NCBI GenBank assembly: GCA_020073465.1 | Contig: JAIQFC010000017.1 | Span: 1-64,000 of the forward strand | From: Terriglobia bacterium | Lineage (GTDB): Bacteria; Acidobacteriota; Terriglobia; Terriglobales; Acidobacteriaceae | Length of the DNA stretch: 64,000 bases | Reading direction: 5' to 3' | Shown: in pieces, positions 8,690-17,665 of the stretch | How positions within the stretch are numbered: position 1 is the stretch's first letter | How the letters are laid out: each line of letters opens with the position of its first letter | The notes under the pieces: generated by a model | Databases searched by the model: none | Seen by the model: the letters and a program-made list of their open reading frames with translations, nothing else | What the model was told of the DNA's origin: nothing | Made by a program: the position numbers and the translations under genes

Positions 8690-9982
8690 CTAGCTGACCC
8701 AATCCAGGAACTTGTACCACGCTCCCGCAAACGGCAGGAACCACGGCTTCCCGTTGTACATGCCCAGCGGTGCCCCCGGAAACGGAATGCCTACGAATGG
8801 ATTCTCTGGTTTGTCGCCTGCGATCAACTCAGCCATCTTCTGGCCTTGATACGTGGCCATGGCGACGCCGTGTCCGGCATATCCCAGGGCGTAATACATG
8901 CCATCCATCTGCCCGGCATGGGGCATGATGTCAAAGGCGAAATCGAGCGTGCCGCCCCAGACATATTCGACCTTCGCATCGCGCAGTTGCGGGTACACAT
9001 CGATCATCCCCCGCCGCAAAAGTTCCGCACTCCGCCGCACCGTCTGATCGTTCTCCGGGAAGAATGCTGCGCGGCCGCCAAACAACATGCGGCGGTCCGG
9101 TGTGAGCCGGTAATAGTAGAGGTAGTTTTTCGAGTCGTAGATCATGCGGTTGCGCGGGCTGAGTTCCCGCGCCAGCGCTTCGGGGAGAATCTCCGTCGTA
9201 ATGATGAACGACCCGATCGGGATAATCCTTTTCTGCAGCGCGCGGGTTGCGCTCCCCGTGTAGCCGCTGGTCCCGACGAATACCTCCCGCGCCCACAGAG
9301 GACCACGCGAGGTGACGACCTTCCATCCGGCTTCACCTTCGCACGATCCGCGTTGCATGCTTTCGACACGCGCATGCTCGAAGACATCAGCGCCCGCTTT
9401 CATCGCCGCGCATCCGAGTCCCACCACGTACCGCGCCGGATTCAGCCCGGCGCTGACTTCGTCCACCATGCCCCCGTAGTAGATATTCGAGCCGATTTCC
9501 GCGCCAAGTTCCTGACGCTGCACCACGCGCAACTCGTGGTTGAACTCGCGCGCAATCACGTCCACCTGCCGCGCGTAATCGTCGAAGTGGCTCTGTTTGC
9601 AGGCCACCTCGAGGTGCCCACAGCGCGAGAAATCACAATCGATGTTCTCCTCGCGGACGATCTGTTCGACGCAATCCATCGAGGCCAGCGAGGCGGCGTA
9701 CATGCGCCGGGTCAATTCCCGTCCGTACATCGAGATCAGCTTGTTTACCCCCAGCTTCATTCCAGTGAGCACCATGCCGCCATTGCGTGAGCTCGCGCCC
9801 CAGCCCATGGTTTCGCTTTCGAGCACCGCAACTCTTGCTCCGCGCTTCGCCAGCGTCCGTGCCGCTGAGAGGCCGGTGAATCCTGCGCCGATCACTGCTA
9901 CATCTACGCGTTCCGGCAGGGGACGCGAAGCGTCTGCCGCCGGCATTTCCGCCGTTGTCAGCCAGTAGTTTTGCTCTTTCAT
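8690..9982 (-). CDS. FAD-dependent amine/amino-acid oxidoreductase (PuuB/DAO type)
   Basis: A flavoprotein oxidase of the DAO superfamily. The Rossmann FAD motif VAVIGAGFTGLSAARTLA lies near residues 28-46, followed by WGASSRNGGMVL, the pattern seen in gamma-glutamylputrescine oxidase (PuuB) and related GlyA/SarOx enzymes. The C-terminal WGGTLDFAFDIMPHAGQ and ALGYAGHGVAMATYQGQ motifs complete the fold. The ATG at 9982 gives 430 residues; the open frame extends upstream to 10465 without homologous content. It converges with an APC permease, suggesting an uptake-and-oxidation pair. The exact substrate is not determined by sequence. Confidence 0.85.
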   Translation of the reverse strand: MKEQNYWLTTAEMPAADASRPLPERVDVAVIGAGFTGLSAARTLAKRGARVAVLESETMGWGASSRNGGMVLTGMKLGVNKLISMYGRELTRRMYAASLASMDCVEQIVREENIDCDFSRCGHLEVACKQSHFDDYARQVDVIAREFNHELRVVQRQELGAEIGSNIYYGGMVDEVSAGLNPARYVVGLGCAAMKAGADVFEHARVESMQRGSCEGEAGWKVVTSRGPLWAREVFVGTSGYTGSATRALQKRIIPIGSFIITTEILPEALARELSPRNRMIYDSKNYLYYYRLTPDRRMLFGGRAAFFPENDQTVRRSAELLRRGMIDVYPQLRDAKVEYVWGGTLDFAFDIMPHAGQMDGMYYALGYAGHGVAMATYQGQKMAELIAGDKPENPFVGIPFPGAPLGMYNGKPWFLPFAGAWYKFLDWVS

Positions 9983-10214
9983 GTTTATGTTTCGTGAATG
10001 CGTAAACGTTCCAACTGCATTACCGCAGAGAACACCGAGGGCACGGGGAAAGGCCCGGGGCCTCGATTGATGCAGGGAGCGACCGAGCATTCTAACGCGG
10101 CGCGGTTCCGCAGGTACATGTACTTCCGTTCCTGCTTGGCCCCCCGGGGGCAGCGATTTCTTCCACCTCGGTAATCTTGCTCCCCGGTTACCGCTCCCCC
10201 TAGTCTGGAGATGC

Positions 10215-12134
10215 ATGGCTCTTCGCTGCCTTCTGTTCTCCTCGGATGAGGGAACGGCCCAGCCTATTTGTCGCACCCTGGCCGACCTCGGCATCGAGGC
10301 GGAACACTGCTCGGCGGCGGTGCAGGCGGTGGAGCGCGTCACCGGCCATTTCTTCCACCTGGTAATTGTCGACTGGGATAACCAGCCCGAAGCGGCATTC
10401 CTGCTCAACACGGCGCGCGAGCGAAAGGCGGCCGAGCGACCGATGTCGCTGGCCATCGTCGGCAACGACGCCAGCGTGCCTCAAGCGCTGCAGGCGGGCG
10501 CCAACTCGATTCTGCGCAAGCCGATCCAGGTTAATCAGGTGAAAGACACGCTGAGCACCGCGCAAGGACTTCTGCGCGCGAAGTACGAGCCAGCACCCGC
10601 GGCCCAGGCCGCAGCGGCCGCGGCCGCATCCGGTGGTTCTGCGGGCACCGTCCCCCACGAAACTGCGACGCTTCGCGCTGGCGAGTTTCTGCAGTCGGGG
10701 GCAACGCCGAGCACGCAGTTCGTCACCGAGTCCGAGATACCGAAGGTGCTCGATCAGGCAGCGACGGCCGAAATCGATCCGCTGAAAGACCTGGAGCCAA
10801 TGGCGGCTGCTGTCGAGACATCGGATGCCGCTCCCGCGCCGCCTCCGCCGGAGCCGGACGAGCCGCGCGGCCTGTCCTGGTACATGAAGGCGCGTGTGGC
10901 GCCGGCACCTCCAACGGAACCGGCACCCGCAAAAGCCGAGTTGCCCAGCTTCTCTGACACCCCCTCGCATAGCGAAGCCTCTGCGGAGCCTGGCGCTCCA
11001 GACGCAGCTCCCGCCGGGACCAGTTCGGAGAAAACTAGTGAACGCGAGCAGCGAGCCGAGGCCGTGCTCTTTGCATACATCACTGGGGAGGGCTCTGAGG
11101 AGACTGAACCCAAGCCGCTCCGCAAGTTCGGCAAGCTGGCAGTCGCCGGTGTAGTCGCGGTGGCTTTGGTGATCGCGTACGTCACCGTCCCGCAATCTCT
11201 GTGGCGCCCAAGAGTGAAATCGCTGATCGCTCGCACAGCCCGCGCTGGACACAACTGGCTCAACCCGCAGCCCGTGACTACTCCCCAGGCGCCTCCGTCC
11301 CATGAAAACTTTGGCCGGGCCGGCGATGAGTACAAACTCCCGGTTGCTGAAAACATTCCCGATGCGACCACGGATCCCTCGCAAATCCGCGTGCTGCCCG
11401 TCATTGATCCGACCGCGAAGCAGCCGAATGGAGCCAACGCCGGCGCTGGTCAGAATGCCGTGCCAGTCAATACGGCAGCCAAGGATGTCCCCGACCCATC
11501 TCAGCCCGATCCGATTCAGGTGCAAGAAAATCAGAACCCCGGAGATCAGACTTCTCAGCCTCCGCAGCCGGGATCCGCAGACCAGGCAACGGAAAGCCAG
11601 CCCGCAGGCGGCGCCGTCCAGACCCCTGCGCAAAGCGTCCCGGCACAGGTTCATGTGGAGACGACGCCAGCTCCTGCTGTGACTACGCCGCCGACGACAG
11701 TGCCGCCAGCCGCGCAGCGAAATCCGCAGCCGCGCACTTTACCCGCGTCGACCAGTACATCGATTCCCTCGAGCCTGAAGTCCCAGATGGCATCGACAAC
11801 TCCGGAAGCCAGCGGGAACAAGCCGGTGGAAGCCGCCTTGCCCTCGATTGAGCCGGTCGAACTGCCCGAGGCCGCAGCGCGCAGCCTGCTTTTGCAGCAA
11901 CCGGATCCTGTTTACCCTGAAAACGCGAAGGGCCAGCAGGGTACTGTCGTGCTGGAGTTGCTCATAGGCCGTGATGGTTCCGTGCAGGACGCCAAGTTCC
12001 TGCAGGGTTCGCTCGCCTTTGCCCGCGCTGCCACCGATGCCGTAAGGCAGTGGCGGTTCAAGCCTTACACACTCAACACTCATCCCGCATCGGTGCGGAC
12101 CGTCATCACCCTGAACTTCAGACCCGCTTCCTAG
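10215..12134 (+). CDS. Receiver-like domain fused to TonB C-terminal domain
   Basis: This 639-residue protein joins two normally separate functions. Residues 1-120 look like a degenerate response-regulator receiver: the phospho-acceptor region LVIVDWDNQPEA and the conserved lysine in ILRKPIQ are present, but the acidic pair at strand 1 is reduced to SSDEG. A long Pro/Ala/Glu-rich region follows, then one transmembrane helix (LAVAGVVAVALVIAYVTV) around residue 310, then a second Pro/Gln-rich spacer. The last 80 residues are a TonB-family C-terminal domain (PVYPENAKGQQGTVVLELL, then DAVRQWRFKPYTLN). By topology the receiver is cytoplasmic and the TonB domain periplasmic. TonB domains energise outer-membrane transporters; no ExbBD or TonB-dependent receptor is adjacent. 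Confidence 0.83.
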   Translation: MALRCLLFSSDEGTAQPICRTLADLGIEAEHCSAAVQAVERVTGHFFHLVIVDWDNQPEAAFLLNTARERKAAERPMSLAIVGNDASVPQALQAGANSILRKPIQVNQVKDTLSTAQGLLRAKYEPAPAAQAAAAAAASGGSAGTVPHETATLRAGEFLQSGATPSTQFVTESEIPKVLDQAATAEIDPLKDLEPMAAAVETSDAAPAPPPPEPDEPRGLSWYMKARVAPAPPTEPAPAKAELPSFSDTPSHSEASAEPGAPDAAPAGTSSEKTSEREQRAEAVLFAYITGEGSEETEPKPLRKFGKLAVAGVVAVALVIAYVTVPQSLWRPRVKSLIARTARAGHNWLNPQPVTTPQAPPSHENFGRAGDEYKLPVAENIPDATTDPSQIRVLPVIDPTAKQPNGANAGAGQNAVPVNTAAKDVPDPSQPDPIQVQENQNPGDQTSQPPQPGSADQATESQPAGGAVQTPAQSVPAQVHVETTPAPAVTTPPTTVPPAAQRNPQPRTLPASTSTSIPSSLKSQMASTTPEASGNKPVEAALPSIEPVELPEAAARSLLLQQPDPVYPENAKGQQGTVVLELLIGRDGSVQDAKFLQGSLAFARAATDAVRQWRFKPYTLNTHPASVRTVITLNFRPAS

Positions 12135-12332
12135 ACCTCGAAGGAACGATTGCGCGATGCTGACTCCGCAAACCGTAACCCCTTTGTTTTCTTTGGCACT
12201 CTGTGCACCCAGGCCCAGCTCTCGATGACAGAACTGTTCCTGATCCGTCTGTTGAGAAGCGGGGGGCCGCGCCCAGTTACCGACGAGGCGCAATTTGAGC
12301 AGCTAAGGGGCGAAAAGCCGCATCTAGAGAGA

Positions 12333-12338
12333 TATAAT
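12333..12338 (+). promoter_or_regulatory. Consensus -10 element TATAAT before the S41-like gene
   Basis: TATAAT lies 55 bases before the ATG at 12393. No good -35 hexamer is visible 17 bases upstream. A GGAAGTAGTTCCTTCC inverted repeat at about 12354-12369 lies in the predicted leader. Confidence 0.45.
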
Positions 12339-12392
12339 GAGAACACTTCCTTAGGAAGTAGTTCCTTCCCGAAGACAAAGAAGACAAATCGG

Positions 12393-13604
12393 ATGTCGAT
12401 GAAAACCAAAGCAGCGATTCTTGTTTCGTCCTTCGCCGTACTACTGTTCGTGGTTGTAGGTTCGATGGGTGGCGTGCACGCCTCCTCGAACGACGGCGCC
12501 TACCGGCAACTGCAGGTCTACAGCGAAGTTCTCTCGCGCGTGCGCAGCGAATACGTCGAGGAGCCGAACATCCCGAAAGTGACCGATGGCGCCTTGCATG
12601 GCCTGCTGGAGTCGCTCGATTCGAACTCCAGCTACATGACCGCCGACGCTTACAAGCAGTACAAGGCGCACAAGAAGGAATCCAAGGGCGAGATCGGAGC
12701 AACGGTTTCCAAGCGCTTCGGTTATGCCGCGGTAGTTTCTGTCCTTCCAGGATCGCCAGCGGAAAAGGCCGGCATTGAAGCCACTGACATTTTTGAGTCC
12801 ATTGAAGGCCAGAGCACGCGTGACATGTCGCTGCCCGAGATTCACAACGTGCTCGCCGGGACTCCCGGCTCGACCGTGAACGTGTCCGTCGTACGCGCTC
12901 GCCGCGCCGAGCCGCAGAAGGTCGTGATCACGCGTGATGTCGTCACCATCCCGCCAGTCTCTGAAAAGATGATGGAAGACGGCATCGGCTACATCAAAGT
13001 GGACGCGCTTACCAAGGGCAAGGCGCAGGAGATCGCCGGCAAGATCAAGTCACTGGAAAAGTCCGGGGCGAAGAAACTCGTTCTTGACCTCCGCAACGTG
13101 TCCGATGGCGACCAGGGTGAAGGCGTCGCGGTTGCGAACCTGTTCCTGAATCACGGGACGATCACCTATCTGCAGGGACAGAAGTATCCCCGCGAGGCTT
13201 TCAACGCCGACGCGGCGAAAGCCGTTACCACGCTTCCTCTTGCTGTGCTGGTGAACCGAGGCTCGGCAGGTCCGGCTGAGATCGCGGCAGCCGCGATCCT
13301 GGAGAACGCTCGCGGCGACGTGGTGGGCGATAAGACCTTTGGCGACGGTACGGTGCAGAAGACCATCGATCTGCCCGATGGCGGGGCGTTGATTCTCTCC
13401 GTGGCCAAGTACTACTCACCCAGCGGCAAGGCCATTCAGGATGCGGCCGTCACGCCGAATGTGGTCATCGCAGACGAAGCCGACAGCGTGGTTCCAGATG
13501 ACGACGAACAGCCCAGCGCACCCGATCAGGACACCAAGCCCAAGAACACGGTGGATGATCAGTTGAAGAAGGCCGTGGAAGTCCTGAAGAGCCGCGCCAG
13601 CTAG
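12393..13604 (+). CDS. S41 (CtpA-like) protease homologue lacking the catalytic Ser and Lys
   Basis: The fold is that of C-terminal processing proteases: a signal anchor (MSMKTKAAILVSSFAVLLFVV), an N-terminal helical domain with the DGALHGLLESLD pattern, a PDZ domain (IGATVSKR, then LPGSPAEKAGIEATDIFESI), then the S41 core. Catalytically active family members have GSASASE and TFGKG with Ser and Lys exactly 25 residues apart. Here the aligned motifs read GSAGPAE (Gly293 in the Ser position) and TFGDG (Asp318 in the Lys position), again 25 apart. It is therefore probably a pseudoprotease that binds unfolded C-termini without cutting. Ser291 and Lys314 are nearby but out of register. The start at 12393 is chosen because the longer frame (12150) lacks signal-like residues. 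Confidence 0.87.
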   Translation: MSMKTKAAILVSSFAVLLFVVVGSMGGVHASSNDGAYRQLQVYSEVLSRVRSEYVEEPNIPKVTDGALHGLLESLDSNSSYMTADAYKQYKAHKKESKGEIGATVSKRFGYAAVVSVLPGSPAEKAGIEATDIFESIEGQSTRDMSLPEIHNVLAGTPGSTVNVSVVRARRAEPQKVVITRDVVTIPPVSEKMMEDGIGYIKVDALTKGKAQEIAGKIKSLEKSGAKKLVLDLRNVSDGDQGEGVAVANLFLNHGTITYLQGQKYPREAFNADAAKAVTTLPLAVLVNRGSAGPAEIAAAAILENARGDVVGDKTFGDGTVQKTIDLPDGGALILSVAKYYSPSGKAIQDAAVTPNVVIADEADSVVPDDDEQPSAPDQDTKPKNTVDDQLKKAVEVLKSRAS

Positions 13605-13630
13605 CTCTAGTATCTGAAACACACCACACG

Positions 13631-13658
13631 CGCGCGCCGCAAGGCGCGCGTTTTGTTT
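13631..13658 (+). terminator. Rho-independent terminator after the S41-like gene
   Basis: CGCGCGCC pairs perfectly with GGCGCGCG around a GCAA tetraloop, followed immediately by TTTTGTTT. It lies 27 bases after the stop codon. Confidence 0.9.
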
Positions 13659-13660
13659 GT

Positions 13661-13870
13661 AGCTTCAGCGTCCCGGCAGGGACGCCCGACAATAGCCCGG
13701 CGTTTCCAACGCCGGGGGATTTGCAGAAAATGTGAATACCGCCCCGTTAGGGACGGCTGAAACATCTCGTGAGTCATTTCAGCCGTGGCCTACGGCACGG
13801 ATTCCGCTCGCGCGATTACCCGCCGCTGAAGCGGCGGGCTACTAAGCGGCGGGCTACTATCGGAGGTCCC
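13661..13870. repeat. Cluster of small palindromic dispersed repeats
   Basis: The gap between the S41-like gene and PBP1A (13605-13964) holds no gene but several short palindromes after the terminator: GCGTCCCGGCAGGGACGC, CCCGGCGTTTCCAACGCCGGG, CAGCCGTGGCCTACGGCACGG, and GCCGCTGAAGCGGCGGGC followed by the partial tandem copy CTAAGCGGCGGGCTACT. These GC-rich hairpins are the common intergenic repeats of this genome type. The function is unknown. Confidence 0.7.
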
Positions 13871-13964
13871 TCCGGGACCTTCCTTGTGCTGACGATCGTA
13901 CCCATTTGCTCGACGCTACTGCCATGCGGTCCATTGCTAAGTGCTATCCTGACCTTTCCTGAGC

Positions 13965-16187
13965 ATGAAGTCTCTCTACGAACATCTTCCCCCGGTTGAA
14001 ATCGCGGGCCGCAAACTCGTGGGCCGCGTGCTCTTCGGCTTGCTCGTCCTGATTTCTGCGCTGGTCGGAGCGACCGCCGGACTTCTCCTCGTCTACACAA
14101 CCGACCTGCCCCAAGTCGACGCACTCGAGGCCTATCGTCCCAGCTCGATCACCGAGCTCTACGACGATCAAGGACGCGTCATCGGATCCTTCGCCCTGCA
14201 GCGTCGCGTGGTGGCCAGCTACGACGACTTCCCGCCCGTGCTGCGCGATGCTCTCGTCTCCATCGAAGACAAGGATTTCTACCGCCACTCCGGAATCAAC
14301 TTCTGGCGTATCATCGGCGCCGCCTATCGCGATATCGAATCTGGCGGCAAAGTTCAGGGCGCATCCACGCTGACCATGCAGCTCGCCCGCAATCTTTTCC
14401 TTTCGCCGGACCGCTCCTTCCATCGCAAAGTGCAGGAGACGATGCTCGCCATCCAGATCGAGCGCCGCTTCACCAAGCCGCAAATCTTTACTCTCTACGC
14501 CAACCAGATCTTCCTCGGCCACGGCGTCTACGGCTTCGAGGCTGCCTCCGAGTTCTACTTCAGCAAGCCCGCGAAAAAGCTTACGCTCGACGAAGCCGCG
14601 CTGCTCGCCGGACTTCCCAAGGGACCGGGAGTCTACACTCCGATCTATCACCCCGACCGCGCTCAGAAGCGCCGCAATCTGGTCATCAATGCCATGCTCG
14701 AAGACGGCAAGATCACCGCTGCACAGGCCGCCGACGCCCGCTCCGCCCCTCTAGTCCTCCGTCTGGCGCACGATACCAACTCGCTCGCCCCGTATTTTGT
14801 CGAAGAAATCCGCCGCTACCTCGAAGGCAAATACGGTTCTGACCAGGTCCACGAAGGCGGTCTCAAGGTTTACACCACGCTCGACGTTGACCTGCAAAAA
14901 GCCGCGAACCAGGCTGTGCTCGACGGGCTTGCTGCCTACGAGCGCCGCCACGGCTGGAAGGCTCACCTCGAAAACGTCCTCGCCCAGGGGCTTACCATTG
15001 AGAAATATTCTGATCCTGATTGGGACGACGAGCCTGAAGTCGGTGGATACATTCACGCTCTGGTCACGTCGGCGGGCACAGGAATTGCCACGCTGAAGTT
15101 TGGCCACTACACCGCCGCGCTGGCGCAATCCGACGTGGCCTGGACTCAGCAGAAGCTGCAAGCCATACTCAAGACCGGCGACATCTGCTACGTGAAAGTC
15201 CTTGCTCTCGCGCCCAACGGCGCTGCCAAGGTCAGCCTTGAGCAGGACTCCGGCTCGCAGGGAGCGCTATTGGCCATCGACAACACTACCGGCGGCATCA
15301 AGGCCATGGTGGGCGGGCGCGACTTCAACGAATCCAAGTTCAACCGCGCCACGCAAGCTCTCCGCCAGGTCGGCTCATCTTTCAAACCCTACGTTTACAC
15401 GACTGTGATCGATCAAGGCGCCAGCCCTGACGACACCATCCTCGACGAACCCATCAGCTTCGACACTCCCTCTGGCCCCTACTCGCCGCACAACTATGAC
15501 GAGAAGTTCGAAGGCATCATCACTTTGCGCCGCGCGCTGGCGCAGTCCCGCAACATCCCCGCACTGAAGCTCGCGAGCAAGGTGGGGATCAAGACTGTGA
15601 TCGATTACACCGGACGCTTTGGCGTCACCGCCAAGCTGCCTCCGTACCTGCCGGTCGCACTCGGTTCGGCCGAGATCACGCTGATCGAGCAAACCTCAGC
15701 CTACAGCGTGTTTCCAAACGATGGTGTGCGTGTGACGCCTCACTACATCACGCGTGTCACCGACTATGATGGGCGCGTGCTGGAGGAAGATTTCCCTGAG
15801 GTCAAGGATGTGATCAGCACGCGCACTGCACGCATCCTGACGGCGATGCTGCGGGAAGTCGTTCTCCACGGTACAGGAGTCGCAGCCGCGAAGCTGCCCT
15901 TTCCCGTCGCCGGCAAAACCGGCACGACGAACGACTTTACCGACGCCTGGTTCGTCGGCTTCTCTCCCGGCATGACCTGCGGCGTCTGGGTCGGCTATGA
16001 CGAGAGGAAGTCGCTGGGGGCAAAAGAAACGGGAGCGCATGCCGCGCTCCCGATCTGGATGAACTTCATGACTACAGCTATGGCCGGCAAAGATCCTGGC
16101 GACTTTCAACCGCCTCCGAGCATGCCGCACGTCGCCCAGAAGCTGGACACCCCCGACACCGCCCCCGCAACAGAAGAATCCCACTGA
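13965..16187 (+). CDS. mrcA: Penicillin-binding protein 1A (bifunctional glycosyltransferase/transpeptidase)
   Basis: A class A PBP that polymerises lipid II and cross-links peptides at the outer face of the inner membrane. An N-terminal transmembrane helix (VLFGLLVLISALVGATAGLL) precedes the GT51 domain with EDKDFYRHSGIN (catalytic Glu), QGASTLTMQLARNLFL, and KPQIFTLYANQIFLG. The transpeptidase has the SxxK box GSSFKP, the SxN box SRN (AQSRNIPALK) and KTGTT (GKTGTTNDFTDAWF). All catalytic residues are present and the 740-residue length is normal. The ATG at 13965 follows a TATCCT box by 14 bases. It is a single gene, ending just before a repeat cluster. Confidence 0.95.
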   Translation: MKSLYEHLPPVEIAGRKLVGRVLFGLLVLISALVGATAGLLLVYTTDLPQVDALEAYRPSSITELYDDQGRVIGSFALQRRVVASYDDFPPVLRDALVSIEDKDFYRHSGINFWRIIGAAYRDIESGGKVQGASTLTMQLARNLFLSPDRSFHRKVQETMLAIQIERRFTKPQIFTLYANQIFLGHGVYGFEAASEFYFSKPAKKLTLDEAALLAGLPKGPGVYTPIYHPDRAQKRRNLVINAMLEDGKITAAQAADARSAPLVLRLAHDTNSLAPYFVEEIRRYLEGKYGSDQVHEGGLKVYTTLDVDLQKAANQAVLDGLAAYERRHGWKAHLENVLAQGLTIEKYSDPDWDDEPEVGGYIHALVTSAGTGIATLKFGHYTAALAQSDVAWTQQKLQAILKTGDICYVKVLALAPNGAAKVSLEQDSGSQGALLAIDNTTGGIKAMVGGRDFNESKFNRATQALRQVGSSFKPYVYTTVIDQGASPDDTILDEPISFDTPSGPYSPHNYDEKFEGIITLRRALAQSRNIPALKLASKVGIKTVIDYTGRFGVTAKLPPYLPVALGSAEITLIEQTSAYSVFPNDGVRVTPHYITRVTDYDGRVLEEDFPEVKDVISTRTARILTAMLREVVLHGTGVAAAKLPFPVAGKTGTTNDFTDAWFVGFSPGMTCGVWVGYDERKSLGAKETGAHAALPIWMNFMTTAMAGKDPGDFQPPPSMPHVAQKLDTPDTAPATEESH

Positions 16188-16200
16188 AAAAGTCCACGTA

Positions 16201-16265
16201 GGGACAGCCGCCCTTCGACTTCGCTCAGGGCAGGCCGTCGGCTGTCCGGCCGAGCAAGGCTCGGC
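16201..16265. repeat. GACAGCCG palindrome interrupted by the 25-bp element
   Basis: GACAGCCG and CGGCTGTC form the arms of a short palindrome. A close relative at 56322-56342 is uninterrupted (GATAGCCG, CCCT, CGGCTATC). Here the loop contains an extra segment, 16212-16235, which is the reverse complement of the dispersed element AGCCTGCC...GTCGAAGG. The two copies also share the flank CCGGCCG. Confidence 0.8.
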
Positions 16266-16337
16266 GGTGCGTGTGCCCAAACCCAGGCTGTTGCGATTCA
16301 AACGACCACGCGGGCGGGGGGCGCCCGCGCCACACGG

Positions 16338-17609
16338 TCAGCCCTGCGGTACCTTGGCCAGCTGCAGCACATTCCACACCGCATACGCAACCAGCATGCC
16401 GAATACGCACGCCGTCATCAGGGAGCGATGGCGTGTTTCCATCAGGTCGGCGAGAACACCCGACACGAAGATGAACAGAAACGGAACCGCACTGAGAAGA
16501 AAACCCGTGCCCGCCTCGTGCGGATGCGCCATCCCGAGAATGATGAACAGCACCGCCAGCAGCAGCGGCGCGGTGTTGCCGAAGTAGCGGGTGCGGGGCC
16601 AGATCGCGTAAGCCACAACTGTTGCTGGCAGTGCCAGCACGAGTGCCGGACAGGCGCGTCCTATCTGTGCTGCAACCTGCTTGTAGACTCCCAGTACCGA
16701 GAAGCCCCGCCAGGTCGCTCCCCAGAAGGTGGCGTGACGCATGCCTTCGGCGAAGACGCGTGGGTTGAGAAAGTACACTGCAAGCAACAGCAGGAATCCC
16801 AAGGTGCACGCCGCTCCCCAGATGACGAGTCCTGCCTGGCGCCGCACCGGCGCGACGTAAAGCAGAAACGCCAGCGCCATCGGCACCACCACAATCATCG
16901 AGAACTGTGAACCCACAGCGATCGCCAGCGAAATTCCCAGCAGGACGATGCGGCGCCAGTTCCACAGTACGACTTCACGCGGGGCGTACAGCGTGTGGGC
17001 GACAGCGATCGCCGTGAAGATGGTCCCGAAGGCTCCCCATGCCGCAACGATTTCCGGATCGGTGTGCCATACGGCGCTGGCCTGGATCATGGCAGGCGAG
17101 AAGCAGTAGAACGTGAGCGCGACGAATCCACCGGTATTGCCACACAGTCGCCGCGCGACATACCACAACGACGCGCCCAGAAATACTCCGCACGCCAGAA
17201 ATGGCAGCCGGGGAAGCCATCCCCAGTAGCCGGCACCTTCGCTTTCCAGCGCACGCTGCGGCCACGCCAGCAGAGGCCCGGCGGATGCCAGGTAGAGCAG
17301 CGGCGAGTGCTCCGAGTCGAATCCACCCTGGTCCCGGTCTGAAATCATCTCCTGCTGCAGAGTTGGAGCGCCGTTCCCGCTGAAACCAACGTTCGTCACC
17401 ACATCGGCGAATGGAGCTCCCGCAATGCCGCGCCCGTGCCACTGTTTCCAGCCCTCGCGAATGCGAATCGCTTCCAGCGCGTCGGGTCCGTTCGGCAGGC
17501 GCAACTCCGCGTGCACCAGCCAAATCACCTGCGCCAGAAACGCCAACAGCAGCAGTCCCGCAAGAAATTGCGGACGTCCAAAGCGGTCGCGTGTGAAATA
17601 TCCGCCCAT
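16338..17609 (-). CDS. Polytopic membrane protein of GT-C glycosyltransferase type
   Basis: A 423-residue inner-membrane protein with about ten hydrophobic segments. The layout, with a first helix (FLAGLLLLAFLAQVIWLVHA), a large polar loop bearing RIREGWKQWHGRG, and a series of helices, resembles GT-C enzymes (ArnT/PMT-like) that use polyprenyl-phosphate sugars. A clear catalytic DD or DE pair in the first loop is not seen; the closest is NGPDALEA, so the assignment is weak. It is divergent from a CPBP protease gene with only 56 bp between starts, so the two may share a control region. A palindrome CCCCTTAAGGGG lies in that gap. Confidence 0.5.
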   Translation of the reverse strand: MGGYFTRDRFGRPQFLAGLLLLAFLAQVIWLVHAELRLPNGPDALEAIRIREGWKQWHGRGIAGAPFADVVTNVGFSGNGAPTLQQEMISDRDQGGFDSEHSPLLYLASAGPLLAWPQRALESEGAGYWGWLPRLPFLACGVFLGASLWYVARRLCGNTGGFVALTFYCFSPAMIQASAVWHTDPEIVAAWGAFGTIFTAIAVAHTLYAPREVVLWNWRRIVLLGISLAIAVGSQFSMIVVVPMALAFLLYVAPVRRQAGLVIWGAACTLGFLLLLAVYFLNPRVFAEGMRHATFWGATWRGFSVLGVYKQVAAQIGRACPALVLALPATVVAYAIWPRTRYFGNTAPLLLAVLFIILGMAHPHEAGTGFLLSAVPFLFIFVSGVLADLMETRHRSLMTACVFGMLVAYAVWNVLQLAKVPQG

Positions 17610-17665
17610 AAGGGTGAGCCGAGTGTTTTACCATGTCGCAGTCCCCTTAAGGGGAAACTTCTGCA

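Noticed and set aside
13661-13870. Palindromes as tRNA or other structured RNA genes
   Set aside because: No T-loop or acceptor-stem pattern; they match short dispersed hairpin repeats.
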